A DNA stretch of 13,055 nucleotides from Bacteroidaceae bacterium. GTDB lineage: Bacteria; Bacteroidota; Bacteroidia; Bacteroidales; Bacteroidaceae. The stretch lies in NCBI GenBank assembly GCA_017551845.1, contig JAFZKR010000123.1, positions 1 to 13,055 of the forward strand. The letters are read 5' to 3'. The position numbers and the translations under genes were made by a program. The notes beneath the pieces were generated by a model. It saw only the letters and a list, made by a program, of their open reading frames with translations, had not been told where the DNA came from and ran no database searches. This document shows, piece by piece, positions 1 to 6,940 of this stretch. Position 1 is the stretch's first letter. Every line of letters begins with the position of its first letter.

Positions 1-1041
1 CCTGCCGGCAAGCGTGTTTACGCTTATGTGCTCTATCTGCTTATGATGGCGGTCTATACCGCAGTTAACGTACCTTACGGTTCTCTGCTGGGTGTCATGA
101 CCGATGATGACAATGAGAAGAACAAGTTCTCATCATATCGAATGGTAGGTGCCTATGCAATGGGTTTCATCACATTGTTGTCATTCCCTTACCTGCAGAA
201 GATGGTCGGCGGAACCGATGCACATCAGTATGCAGTGCTGGGTGCTATATTCGGTATAATTGCTGCTGCCATGACATTGGCTTGTGGTCTGATGACAAAG
301 GAGCGCCTCAAACCCGTCAGGGCCGAGAAGTATTCTCTGAGTCAGTTTGTTGACCTGTTCAAGAACAAACCTTGGATATACCTGACACTTATAGGACTCT
401 GCACCAATTTCTTCAACGGGTTCCGCTATGCAGTGACAGGCTATCTGATTTCATACTGCCTGGGAGGAGATGTAACTGTAGGTTCACTCATTATCAACTA
501 CACTGTGCTGATGGCATTCGGTGAGGTCACCTGTATGATATTTGGAGGTGTATCACCCAAGTTCGCAAAGTGGGTGGGCTCCAAGCGTATGGCATTCCTT
601 TGGGCTGCCGTCATCTGCGTGGTGTTCTCGGTTGTGTTTTTCTTCATTCCTATGAATCCCAGATACATCTGGCTAATGGTTACTGTGGTTATTCTGACTT
701 CAGTGGGTGTAGGTCTCTACTCACCGCTGCTGTGGTCCATGTATGCCGATGTTGCTGACTTTGCAACCGAGAAGTTCGGAACATCATCAACCGGACTGAT
801 ATTCTCATCAGGAACAATGGCTCAGAAACTGGGTGGCGCCATATCAGGTTCACTCATCGCTCTGTTGCTTGGATTGGCAGGTGCCCGCATGATACCCGAT
901 GACTTTGGTAACATGTCAATTGATCCTGCATCCGTCACAGAGTCTGTCTGTACTATGGTGTGGTCTTTGTTCTCACTTATCCCGGCTGTCATTGCCCTGA
1001 TAATGGGATTCCTGGCCTATAAGTTCCCTATCAAAAAGTAG
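1..1041 (+). CDS. GPH-family sugar:cation symporter, 5' end missing
   Basis: Inner-membrane secondary transporter of the glycoside-pentoside-hexuronide:cation symporter group within the major facilitator superfamily. It would bring a sugar or glycoside into the cytoplasm with a cation. The frame is open to base 1, so the start lies outside the window; 346 residues remain of a usual ~450-480, and the first few helices are missing. The GTG at 28 is internal. Seen in the sequence: the stretch PYGSLLGVMTDD followed by a charged segment and SSYRM, typical of the family's early cytoplasmic loop; about eight further hydrophobic segments; and the late family signature around 737-840 (SMYADVADF, then TGLIFSS and QKLGGAISG). 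The TAG stop is 6 nt before a GH94 phosphorylase, so the two are almost surely co-transcribed, and the phosphorylase suggests a beta-linked disaccharide such as cellobiose as substrate. The family is clear; the substrate is inferred from context only. Confidence 0.9.
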   Translation, partial: PAGKRVYAYVLYLLMMAVYTAVNVPYGSLLGVMTDDDNEKNKFSSYRMVGAYAMGFITLLSFPYLQKMVGGTDAHQYAVLGAIFGIIAAAMTLACGLMTKERLKPVRAEKYSLSQFVDLFKNKPWIYLTLIGLCTNFFNGFRYAVTGYLISYCLGGDVTVGSLIINYTVLMAFGEVTCMIFGGVSPKFAKWVGSKRMAFLWAAVICVVFSVVFFFIPMNPRYIWLMVTVVILTSVGVGLYSPLLWSMYADVADFATEKFGTSSTGLIFSSGTMAQKLGGAISGSLIALLLGLAGARMIPDDFGNMSIDPASVTESVCTMVWSLFSLIPAVIALIMGFLAYKFPIKK

Positions 1042-1047
1042 TGTCTT

Positions 1048-3486
1048 ATGGCTAAGGAGTACGGACATTACGATGATGCGGCCAGGGAGTATGTCATTAC
1101 TGATCCATGCACCCCATGGCCCTGGATAAACTATCTGGGAACCGAGGATTTCTTCGGCCTTATTTCAAATACCGCAGGCGGCTACAGTTTCTGCAAGGAT
1201 GCCAAGTTCCGCCGCATTACACGCTACCGTTACAACGGTGTGCCCATGGATGCCGGCGGCCGCTATTTCTACATCAAGGATGGTGATACCGTATGGAATC
1301 CGGGCTGGAAGCCCTGCAAGACCAAGCTTGATTTCTATGAATGCCGTCATGGCATGAACTACACCACGATAGAGGGTCGTAAGGATGGCATCACCGCACA
1401 TCTGCTCTTCTTTGTGCCACTCAAGACGTGGGCTGAGGTTCAGAAGTTGACACTTACCAATACCACTAATAAGGTGAAGAAGCTGAAACTGTTCAGTTTT
1501 CAGGAGTGGTGCTTATGGAACGCATCGACCGATATGGAGAATTTCCAGCGCAACTTCTCGACCGGTGAGGTTGAAATTGACGGGTCTGTCATTTACCACA
1601 AGACAGAGTACAAGGAACGCCGTAACCACTATGCCTACTACTCAGTAAATGTACCCGTGCATGGCTATGATACTGACCGCGAGTCATTTTTAGGTTTGTA
1701 CAACGGTTTTGACGCTCCGCAGGCTGTGCTTGAAGGCAAGTCTCGCAACAGTGTGGCTCATGGCTGGTCACCTATAGCATCTCATTACATTGAGGTGACT
1801 CTAAAGCCCGGTGAAATTCGGGATTTTGTGTTCGTGCTGGGCTATGTTGAGAATGCACAGGATGACAAGTGGGAAAGCAAGGGCGTAATAAACAAGCGCA
1901 TAGCCCGTGATACTTTGTCACGTCTGGATACCGCCGCCAAGGTTGACACTGAGTTCAAGCGTCTCTGTGAGTACTGGGATAACCTTCTGCAGATATTCTC
2001 GGTCAAAAGTGCCGATGAGCGCCTGGATCGTACGGTCAATATCTGGAACCAGTACCAGTGCATGATAACGTTCTGTTTCTCACGCAGCGCATCATTCTTT
2101 GAGAGCGGTATAGGTCGCGGCATGGGATTCCGTGACTCCAACCAGGACCTGATTGGATTCGTGCATCAGATACCCGAACGTGCTCGCGAACGGATAATAG
2201 ACATAGCATCGACCCAGTTTCCTGATGGTGGCTGCTATCACCAGTATCAGCCTCTTACCAAGCGTGGTAATGACGGTATAGGAGGGGGATTCAACGATGA
2301 TCCCATGTGGCTTATTTTCGGTGTGATTGGATATTTGCGGGAAACTGGAGATTTCAGCATTCTTGATGAACCTGTTCCTTTTGACAATGTTCCCGGAAGC
2401 GAGAAGAGTCTTTTTGATCACCTTATCATTTCATTCAATCATGTGGTGAATAATTTGGGACCACACGGACTACCTCTTATCGGACGTGCCGATTGGAACG
2501 ACTGCTTGAATCTGAACTGTTTCTCTAATGATCCTGATGAAAGTTTTCAGACGACTGAGAACAAGACAGATGGTAGTAAGGCCGAAAGTTTGATGATTGC
2601 AGGCCTTTTCGTGTTCAGCGGACGCGATTATGTTGAACTTTGCCATTATTTAGGTAAAATAGAAGAGGCCGACCGTGCCCAAAGACATATTGACAATATG
2701 GTAAAGGCTGTCGAAGAATATGGATGGGACGGAGAGTGGTTCCTGCGCGCTTACGACTATTTTGGGCGTAAGGTCGGATCCGATGAGAACGATGAAGGAA
2801 AGATTTTCATTGAGTCGAACGGTTGGTGTACTATGGCAGGCATTGGTTTTGAGAAGGGTCTCTGTGATAGAGCTCTTGATTCCGTCCGGGAACGTCTTGG
2901 TTCCGAACATGGAATCGTGCTGAATAATCCTGCTTTCACCCGTTATTATATAGAATATGGTGAGATATCAAGTTATCCGGCCGGTTACAAGGAAAATGCA
3001 GGTATTTTCTGCCACAACAACCCGTGGGTTATTATAGGTGAAACTGTACGTGGAAACGGAAACGCCGCCGTTGATTACTGGAGGAAAATCTGTCCGGCGT
3101 ATATCAAAGATCAAACTCTTCACAAGGTGGAACCATACGTATATTCGCAGATGGTTGCGGGAAAGGATTCTTTCTGTCCCGGTGAGGGCAAGAATTCCTG
3201 GCTCACTGGAACCGCTGCATGGAACTGGTTTGCAATTACACAGTATATACTCGGGATTAAACCCACCTATGATGGCCTTAGGATTGACCCTTGTCTCAGT
3301 TCTGATATGAAGAACTATTCTGTAACAAGAAAGTTCCGCGGTGCAACGTACATAATCAAAGTACAAAATCCTGAAGGGAGACAGAAAGGTATTTCAGGCC
3401 TTTTTGTTGATGGGCAACCGGTTGAAGGAGATACAATTCCTATTCATAAAGCAGGTGATGTAGTGCATGTCTCTGTGATAATGTAG
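1048..3486 (+). CDS. GH94 disaccharide phosphorylase, probably cellobiose phosphorylase
   Basis: Cytoplasmic inverting phosphorylase. It would split cellobiose with inorganic phosphate into alpha-glucose 1-phosphate and glucose, saving ATP. At 812 residues with no signal peptide it has the length of known cellobiose phosphorylases (about 810-820). By family layout, an N-terminal beta-sandwich (about 1-290) precedes an (alpha/alpha)6 barrel. Motifs seen: GFRDSNQD (R362, D367; donor-sugar site), [10 protein letters not shown] with W483 and D485, where D485 aligns with the catalytic acid of GH94 enzymes, YKEN (E649) followed by GIFCHNNPW (acceptor side), and WLTGTAAW (718-725; phosphate side). 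The C-terminal third resembles what I remember of cellobiose phosphorylase more than chitobiose phosphorylase, so I favour cellobiose; other beta-glucosyl disaccharides are possible. It follows the symporter by 6 nt. Base composition drifts from GC-richer at the 5' end to AT-richer at the 3' end. Confidence 0.92.
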   Translation: MAKEYGHYDDAAREYVITDPCTPWPWINYLGTEDFFGLISNTAGGYSFCKDAKFRRITRYRYNGVPMDAGGRYFYIKDGDTVWNPGWKPCKTKLDFYECRHGMNYTTIEGRKDGITAHLLFFVPLKTWAEVQKLTLTNTTNKVKKLKLFSFQEWCLWNASTDMENFQRNFSTGEVEIDGSVIYHKTEYKERRNHYAYYSVNVPVHGYDTDRESFLGLYNGFDAPQAVLEGKSRNSVAHGWSPIASHYIEVTLKPGEIRDFVFVLGYVENAQDDKWESKGVINKRIARDTLSRLDTAAKVDTEFKRLCEYWDNLLQIFSVKSADERLDRTVNIWNQYQCMITFCFSRSASFFESGIGRGMGFRDSNQDLIGFVHQIPERARERIIDIASTQFPDGGCYHQYQPLTKRGNDGIGGGFNDDPMWLIFGVIGYLRETGDFSILDEPVPFDNVPGSEKSLFDHLIISFNHVVNNLGPHGLPLIGRADWNDCLNLNCFSNDPDESFQTTENKTDGSKAESLMIAGLFVFSGRDYVELCHYLGKIEEADRAQRHIDNMVKAVEEYGWDGEWFLRAYDYFGRKVGSDENDEGKIFIESNGWCTMAGIGFEKGLCDRALDSVRERLGSEHGIVLNNPAFTRYYIEYGEISSYPAGYKENAGIFCHNNPWVIIGETVRGNGNAAVDYWRKICPAYIKDQTLHKVEPYVYSQMVAGKDSFCPGEGKNSWLTGTAAWNWFAITQYILGIKPTYDGLRIDPCLSSDMKNYSVTRKFRGATYIIKVQNPEGRQKGISGLFVDGQPVEGDTIPIHKAGDVVHVSVIM

Positions 3487-3536
3487 TTTTTCAGATAAGA
3501 TTGTTTCTTTTTATTTGAAACAGCTTTTGTTAATAG

Positions 3537-3577
3537 AGGACTCCTGTCTGTTATTTGATGAGGAGTCCTTTATATTT
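3537..3577 (+). terminator. Probable intrinsic terminator after the GH94 gene
   Basis: A perfect 9-bp stem pairs AGGACTCCT (3537-3545) with AGGAGTCCT (3561-3569) around a 15-nt loop. It is followed by a T-rich but interrupted tract (TTATATTTATT). It lies 50 nt after the GH94 stop codon, where the operon should end. The long loop and broken T-tract lower confidence in its strength. Confidence 0.65.
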
Positions 3578-3743
3578 ATTAAGAATTAAACAATTTACAG
3601 TCACTTCTGAGATATTTTTTATCATCCAACTTGTTTTTTTTTTAGCAGAATGTTTTCAAAAACGGGAAACTATTTGGAATTGTCATACAAACAATAGCCA
3701 TATAATCAAGCTTTTATTGTAAAGAAATGGGAAACTTACTATT

Positions 3744-3752
3744 TGTGGATAA
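3744..3752 (-). promoter_or_regulatory. Perfect consensus DnaA box upstream of nrdJ
   Basis: TGTGGATAA on the plus strand is TTATCCACA on the minus strand, an exact match to the general bacterial DnaA box. It lies 113 nt before the nrdJ ATG and about 40 nt before the -7-like element, flanked by a run of T. DnaA boxes control nrdAB in Escherichia coli, so a regulatory role is plausible. A single 9-mer can occur by chance in AT-rich DNA. Confidence 0.55.
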
Positions 3753-3767
3753 TTTTTTTTTGAAATA

Positions 3768-3783
3768 ATAGTTCATTAACTAT
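3768..3783. promoter_or_regulatory. 16-bp dyad, candidate operator in the nrdJ promoter
   Basis: ATAGTT, CATT, AACTAT: perfect 6-bp arms around a 4-nt centre, ending 8 nt before the -7-like element. The position suits a regulator-binding site. It does not match the NrdR-box consensus as I remember it (ACAC-w-ATATAT-w-GTGT), so no regulator is proposed. Confidence 0.35.
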
Positions 3784-3791
3784 ACTTTTTA

Positions 3792-3799
3792 TATTTTTG
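3792..3799 (+). promoter_or_regulatory. -7-like promoter element for nrdJ-folB
   Basis: TATTTTTG fits the Bacteroidetes -7 consensus TAnnTTTG. No TTTG stands at the usual -33 distance; the nearest upstream TTTG (3759-3762) is 29 nt away. If used, transcription would begin near 3805, downstream of the alternative ATG at 3802. This supports the later nrdJ start at 3865 and gives a leader of about 60 nt. Confidence 0.4.
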
Positions 3800-3807
3800 T
3801 AATGCTT

Positions 3808-3838
3808 TCCGGATTGGCTGTCCGGATGTGTTTTTTTT
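3808..3838 (+). promoter_or_regulatory. nrdJ leader hairpin followed by eight T
   Basis: TCCGGA (3808-3813) and TCCGGA (3821-3826) form a 6-bp GC-rich stem with a 7-nt loop (TTGGCTG). After four bases comes a run of eight T (3831-3838), 26 nt before the nrdJ ATG. The shape is that of a small intrinsic terminator or attenuator. Because the predicted transcription start lies at the base of the hairpin, it may instead protect the 5' end of the mRNA. Confidence 0.5.
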
Positions 3839-3864
3839 GCTTTGATACTAATTACTACATAATA

Positions 3865-6438
3865 ATGACTGACGGTAAACAGACTTACACTTTTGATGAG
3901 GCCTTCAAGGCCTCTGTAGAGTACTTCGGGGGCGATGAACTGGCTGCCAAAGTATGGGTTAACAAGTATGCTGTAAAGGACTCTTTCGGCAATATTTATG
4001 AAAAGACTCCGGATGACATGCATTGGCGTATAGCCGATGAGATTGCACGTGTGGAGAAAAAGTATTCAAATGCTCTGACTGCTCAAGAGCTTCATGAACT
4101 CCTTAAAGGCTTCAAGTACATAGTTCCCCAGGGAAGTCCTATGACAGGAATAGGTAACAATTATCAGATTGCTTCCCTTTCAAACTGTTTCGTAATAGGT
4201 AATGAAGGTTCTGCAGATTCTTATGGTGCAATTATGAAGATTGACGAAGAGCAGGTCCAACTAATGAAACGCCGGGGAGGTGTAGGCCATGACCTCTCGC
4301 ATATTCGCCCTAAAGGCTCTCCTGTAAAGAATTCGGCCCTAACATCGACAGGATTGGTCCCATTTATGGAGCGTTTCTCAAATTCAACACGTGAGGTGGC
4401 ACAGGACGGACGTCGCGGCGCTCTTATGTTGAGTGTATCCATAAAACATCCGGATTCAGAATCATTCATTGATGCTAAAATGACAAGTGGCAAGGTTACT
4501 GGAGCTAATGTTTCGGTTAAAATTGATGATGATTTTATGAAAGCTGCAATAGCAGGCGAAAAATATCTTCAGACATATCCCATAGATTCTGATAAGCCAT
4601 TTTTTACCAGAGAGATAAATGCCAGTCAACTTTGGAAAAAGATAGTCCACAACGCATGGAAATCAGCTGAGCCAGGGGTGTTGTTTTGGGATACGATACT
4701 GCGGGAGTCAGTTCCTGACTGTTATGCCGATCTGGGATTCCGTACAGTCAGTACAAACCCTTGTGGTGAGATACCTCTTTGTCCTTATGACAGTTGCCGC
4801 CTGTTGGCAATAAATCTCTATTCTTACGTAAAGAATCCTTTTACTCCGAAAGCCGAGTTTGATTTTAATCTCTTCAAAAAACATGTGGCAGTGGCACAGC
4901 GCATCATGGATGACATCATTGATCTTGAGATTGAAAAAATTGAAATGATTCAGGCCAAAATAGCTAGCGATCCTGAGGACGAAGAGACCAAACACACCGA
5001 AAAGCGTTTGTGGGAAAAGATTATGCGTAAGAGCACTATGGGCCGTCGTACGGGTGTGGGCATCACTGCCGAGGGCGATATGCTTGCTGCAATGGGACTA
5101 CGGTACGGTACCGATGAGGCTACTGAGTTTGCTGAAAAAGTTCAGCGTACTCTTGCGCTTGAGGCTTACCGCTCATCGGTGGAGATGGCAAAGGAGCGTG
5201 GTGCTTTCGAGATTTTTGACTGGAAACGTGAACAGAAGAATCCGTTCATAATGCGTTTAAAGGAAGCTGATCCTGATCTTTACGCTGATATGAAAAAATA
5301 TGGTCGTCGTAACATTGCGTGTCTTACAATTGCTCCCACTGGCACTGTAAGCCTCATGACACAGACAACATCAGGCCTGGAACCTGTATTTATGCCTGTT
5401 TATAAGCGTCGTCGTAAGGTGAACCGTGATGATGAGAATGCAAATGTCACTTTCGTGGATGAAAACGGTGATGCTTTTGAGGAGTTTATTGTGTTCCACC
5501 ACAAATTTGTTGAGTGGATGATAGTAAACGGAATCAATCCTGCCCAGAGATTCACTGCTGAGGAGGTTGATGAACTTGTTGCCCGTTCTCCCTATTACAA
5601 GGCAACTGCACAGGATGTGGATTGGTTGAATAAGGTCAAGATGCAGGGACGTATGCAAAAATGGGTGGATCATTCCATTAGTGTCACAATTAACTTGCCT
5701 TCGGACGTATCGGAAGAGTTAGTAAATGATCTCTATGTTGAGGCATGGAAAAGCGGTTGTAAAGGATGTACTGTATATCGTGACGGTTCCCGTGACGGTG
5801 TGCTGATTGATGCCAAAAGTGAGAAGAAGGACAAAAAGGAGACTGGAAAAGACGCTGTCTTCGCCCCATGTGAGTGCGAGCCTCGCCAAGTTGTTGAGAC
5901 CCGTCCCAAGGTTCTTGAAGCTGATGTGGTACGTTTCCAGAACAACAAGGAGAAATGGGTGGCTTTTGTGGGACTGCTTGATGGACGTCCATATGAGATT
6001 TTTACCGGTCTGCAGGATGATGAAGAAGGTATTGTGCTTCCTAAAACTGTTGAGAAGGGATGGATTATCAAAAATATTGACGACAACGGTAACAAGCGTT
6101 ATGACTTCCAGTTCACCAACAAACGTGGTTACAAGGTTACTATTGAAGGTCTTTCCGAAAAATTTGACAAAGAGTATTGGAACTATGCCAAGCTGATATC
6201 GGGTGTTTTACGTTACCAGATGCCTATTGACCTTTGCATGAAACTGATTGGTTCGCTCGATCTTGGTTCCGAGAACATTAACAACTGGAAAAACGGTGTG
6301 GAACGCGCCTTGAAAAAATATGTTCAGGATGGAACAGTCGTGAAAGGAGAAAAATGCTCCAATTGTGGGTCGGAATCACTCGTCTATCAGGAAGGATGCT
6401 TGATTTGTAAAAACTGCGGTTCTTCCCGCTGCGGCTGA
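3865..6438 (+). CDS. nrdJ: Adenosylcobalamin-dependent (class II) ribonucleotide reductase
   Basis: Cytoplasmic enzyme that reduces ribonucleotides to deoxyribonucleotides using a thiyl radical made with adenosylcobalamin, independent of oxygen. The 857-residue product has all expected marks: first redox cysteine C108 (SNCFVI); NPCGEIPL with N298, the radical-site C300 and E302; partner redox cysteine C311, 11 residues on, the same spacing as in Thermotoga NrdJ; APTGTVS near 490-496; and GCKGCTVYRDGS near 631-642. A further C-terminal domain (about 690-790) ends in a zinc ribbon with C831/C834 and C848/C851 plus C845 and C856, which likely serves in re-reduction of the active site. I chose the ATG at 3865; the in-frame ATG at 3802 adds 21 residues unlike the family and overlaps the predicted promoter and leader hairpin. 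folB follows after 11 nt. Confidence 0.95.
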   Translation: MTDGKQTYTFDEAFKASVEYFGGDELAAKVWVNKYAVKDSFGNIYEKTPDDMHWRIADEIARVEKKYSNALTAQELHELLKGFKYIVPQGSPMTGIGNNYQIASLSNCFVIGNEGSADSYGAIMKIDEEQVQLMKRRGGVGHDLSHIRPKGSPVKNSALTSTGLVPFMERFSNSTREVAQDGRRGALMLSVSIKHPDSESFIDAKMTSGKVTGANVSVKIDDDFMKAAIAGEKYLQTYPIDSDKPFFTREINASQLWKKIVHNAWKSAEPGVLFWDTILRESVPDCYADLGFRTVSTNPCGEIPLCPYDSCRLLAINLYSYVKNPFTPKAEFDFNLFKKHVAVAQRIMDDIIDLEIEKIEMIQAKIASDPEDEETKHTEKRLWEKIMRKSTMGRRTGVGITAEGDMLAAMGLRYGTDEATEFAEKVQRTLALEAYRSSVEMAKERGAFEIFDWKREQKNPFIMRLKEADPDLYADMKKYGRRNIACLTIAPTGTVSLMTQTTSGLEPVFMPVYKRRRKVNRDDENANVTFVDENGDAFEEFIVFHHKFVEWMIVNGINPAQRFTAEEVDELVARSPYYKATAQDVDWLNKVKMQGRMQKWVDHSISVTINLPSDVSEELVNDLYVEAWKSGCKGCTVYRDGSRDGVLIDAKSEKKDKKETGKDAVFAPCECEPRQVVETRPKVLEADVVRFQNNKEKWVAFVGLLDGRPYEIFTGLQDDEEGIVLPKTVEKGWIIKNIDDNGNKRYDFQFTNKRGYKVTIEGLSEKFDKEYWNYAKLISGVLRYQMPIDLCMKLIGSLDLGSENINNWKNGVERALKKYVQDGTVVKGEKCSNCGSESLVYQEGCLICKNCGSSRCG

Positions 6439-6449
6439 AAGATTATGAT

Positions 6450-6821
6450 ATGAAGATAGTGGATCAGACGATTACGCTCAGCGGCTTGCGCTTTTACGCT
6501 TATCATGGCGCGAAAGTGCAGGAGGCTGTTGTCGGTGCTTGGTATAGGGTTGATGTGGATATATGCGCTGATGTAAGGGGTGCTATGAATTCAGACAGTC
6601 TTAACGATACTGTTAATTATGCCAAAGTAGCTGCGATCATAAAAAAACAGATGGAAATTCCTTCCAAACTTATAGAACATGTTGCTGCGGGGATCGCTAC
6701 TGAACTGGAGAATGTTTTCAGAGACAAGATACAAACAATGACGGTAAGAGTCGTGAAGGAAAAACCTCCGGTGGGAATAGTTTGTGAGGAATCATCATTT
6801 TCACTAACATTGCGCCGATAA
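6450..6821 (+). CDS. folB: Dihydroneopterin aldolase
   Basis: Folate-pathway enzyme of the cytoplasm. It converts 7,8-dihydroneopterin to 6-hydroxymethyl-7,8-dihydropterin and glycolaldehyde. The 123 residues match the usual length of about 120. Motifs seen: AYHGAKVQE (Y18, H19, G20, E25), LNDTVNY (Y57), LIEHVA (E76, expected to hold the pterin) and the catalytic lysine K105 in KEKPPVG. It starts 11 nt after the nrdJ stop, so it is probably expressed from the nrdJ promoter. That pairs a dNTP-making enzyme with a folate enzyme, which in turn feeds thymidylate and purine synthesis. The upstream bases show no clear Shine-Dalgarno site. Confidence 0.93.
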   Translation: MKIVDQTITLSGLRFYAYHGAKVQEAVVGAWYRVDVDICADVRGAMNSDSLNDTVNYAKVAAIIKKQMEIPSKLIEHVAAGIATELENVFRDKIQTMTVRVVKEKPPVGIVCEESSFSLTLRR

Positions 6822-6843
6822 CAATCTTCAGTGACGTTCTGTA

Positions 6844-6867
6844 ATTATTCTCTCAGGAGGGAATAAT
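6844..6867. terminator. Hairpin between folB and dnaA
   Basis: ATTATTCTCT (6844-6853) pairs with AGGGAATAAT (6858-6867) around a 4-nt loop: 10 bp with one G-T pair. It begins 22 nt after the folB stop. There is no good T-tract on either side, so it may be a weak terminator or an mRNA 3'-end stabiliser for nrdJ-folB. Confidence 0.4.
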
Positions 6868-6913
6868 GTTGACGGGAAAAAGAGTTTTGTAAAATGATAG
6901 TCAGAAAGAAGCG

Positions 6914-6940
6914 GCCTGTATTGTAATCAACATTGCAGGC
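6914..6940. terminator. Hairpin spanning the dnaA stop codon, possible bidirectional terminator
   Basis: GCCTG (6914-6918) and CAGGC (6936-6940) close a 27-nt structure. The stem continues inward with a G-T pair (on the minus strand, a C-A mismatch), an A-T pair, one mismatch and three more pairs. T-rich sequence follows on both sides (TACTTTCTATATTTT on plus, CGCTTCTTTCT on minus). It covers the last codons and stop of dnaA and sits between convergent genes, where a shared terminator is expected. Confidence 0.4.

Larger units (their letters stand above)
3487..3864. other. 378-nt AT-rich intergenic regulatory region before nrdJ
   Basis: No protein-coding frame here looks real. The left part holds the terminator of the GH94 operon. 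The right part holds a DnaA box, a 16-bp dyad, a -7-like element and a leader hairpin, each listed separately. Two related strings also occur: GGGAAACTATTTG at 3664-3676, and GGGAAAC then TACTATTTG from 3729. They are about 65 bp apart and the second runs into the DnaA box. I see no cobalamin riboswitch, although the downstream enzyme needs adenosylcobalamin. Confidence 0.7.

Noticed and set aside
3660..3800. NrdR boxes
   Set aside because: No pair of 16-bp sites fits the ACAC-w-ATATAT-w-GTGT consensus. The dyad at 3768-3783 has a different sequence.
3802..3864. A longer NrdJ starting at the ATG at 3802
   Set aside because: The added 21 residues are Cys/Phe-rich and unlike the family. They overlap the -7-like element's expected start site and the leader hairpin with its T-run.
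3487..3864. Cobalamin riboswitch upstream of the B12-dependent reductase
   Set aside because: I could not find the conserved B12-box or core elements, and the region is too AT-rich and short of paired GC segments to fold as one.
3739..4023. Minus-strand open frame over the nrdJ promoter and 5' end
   Set aside because: It overlaps nrdJ on the opposite strand, shows no family resemblance and is best explained as chance openness.
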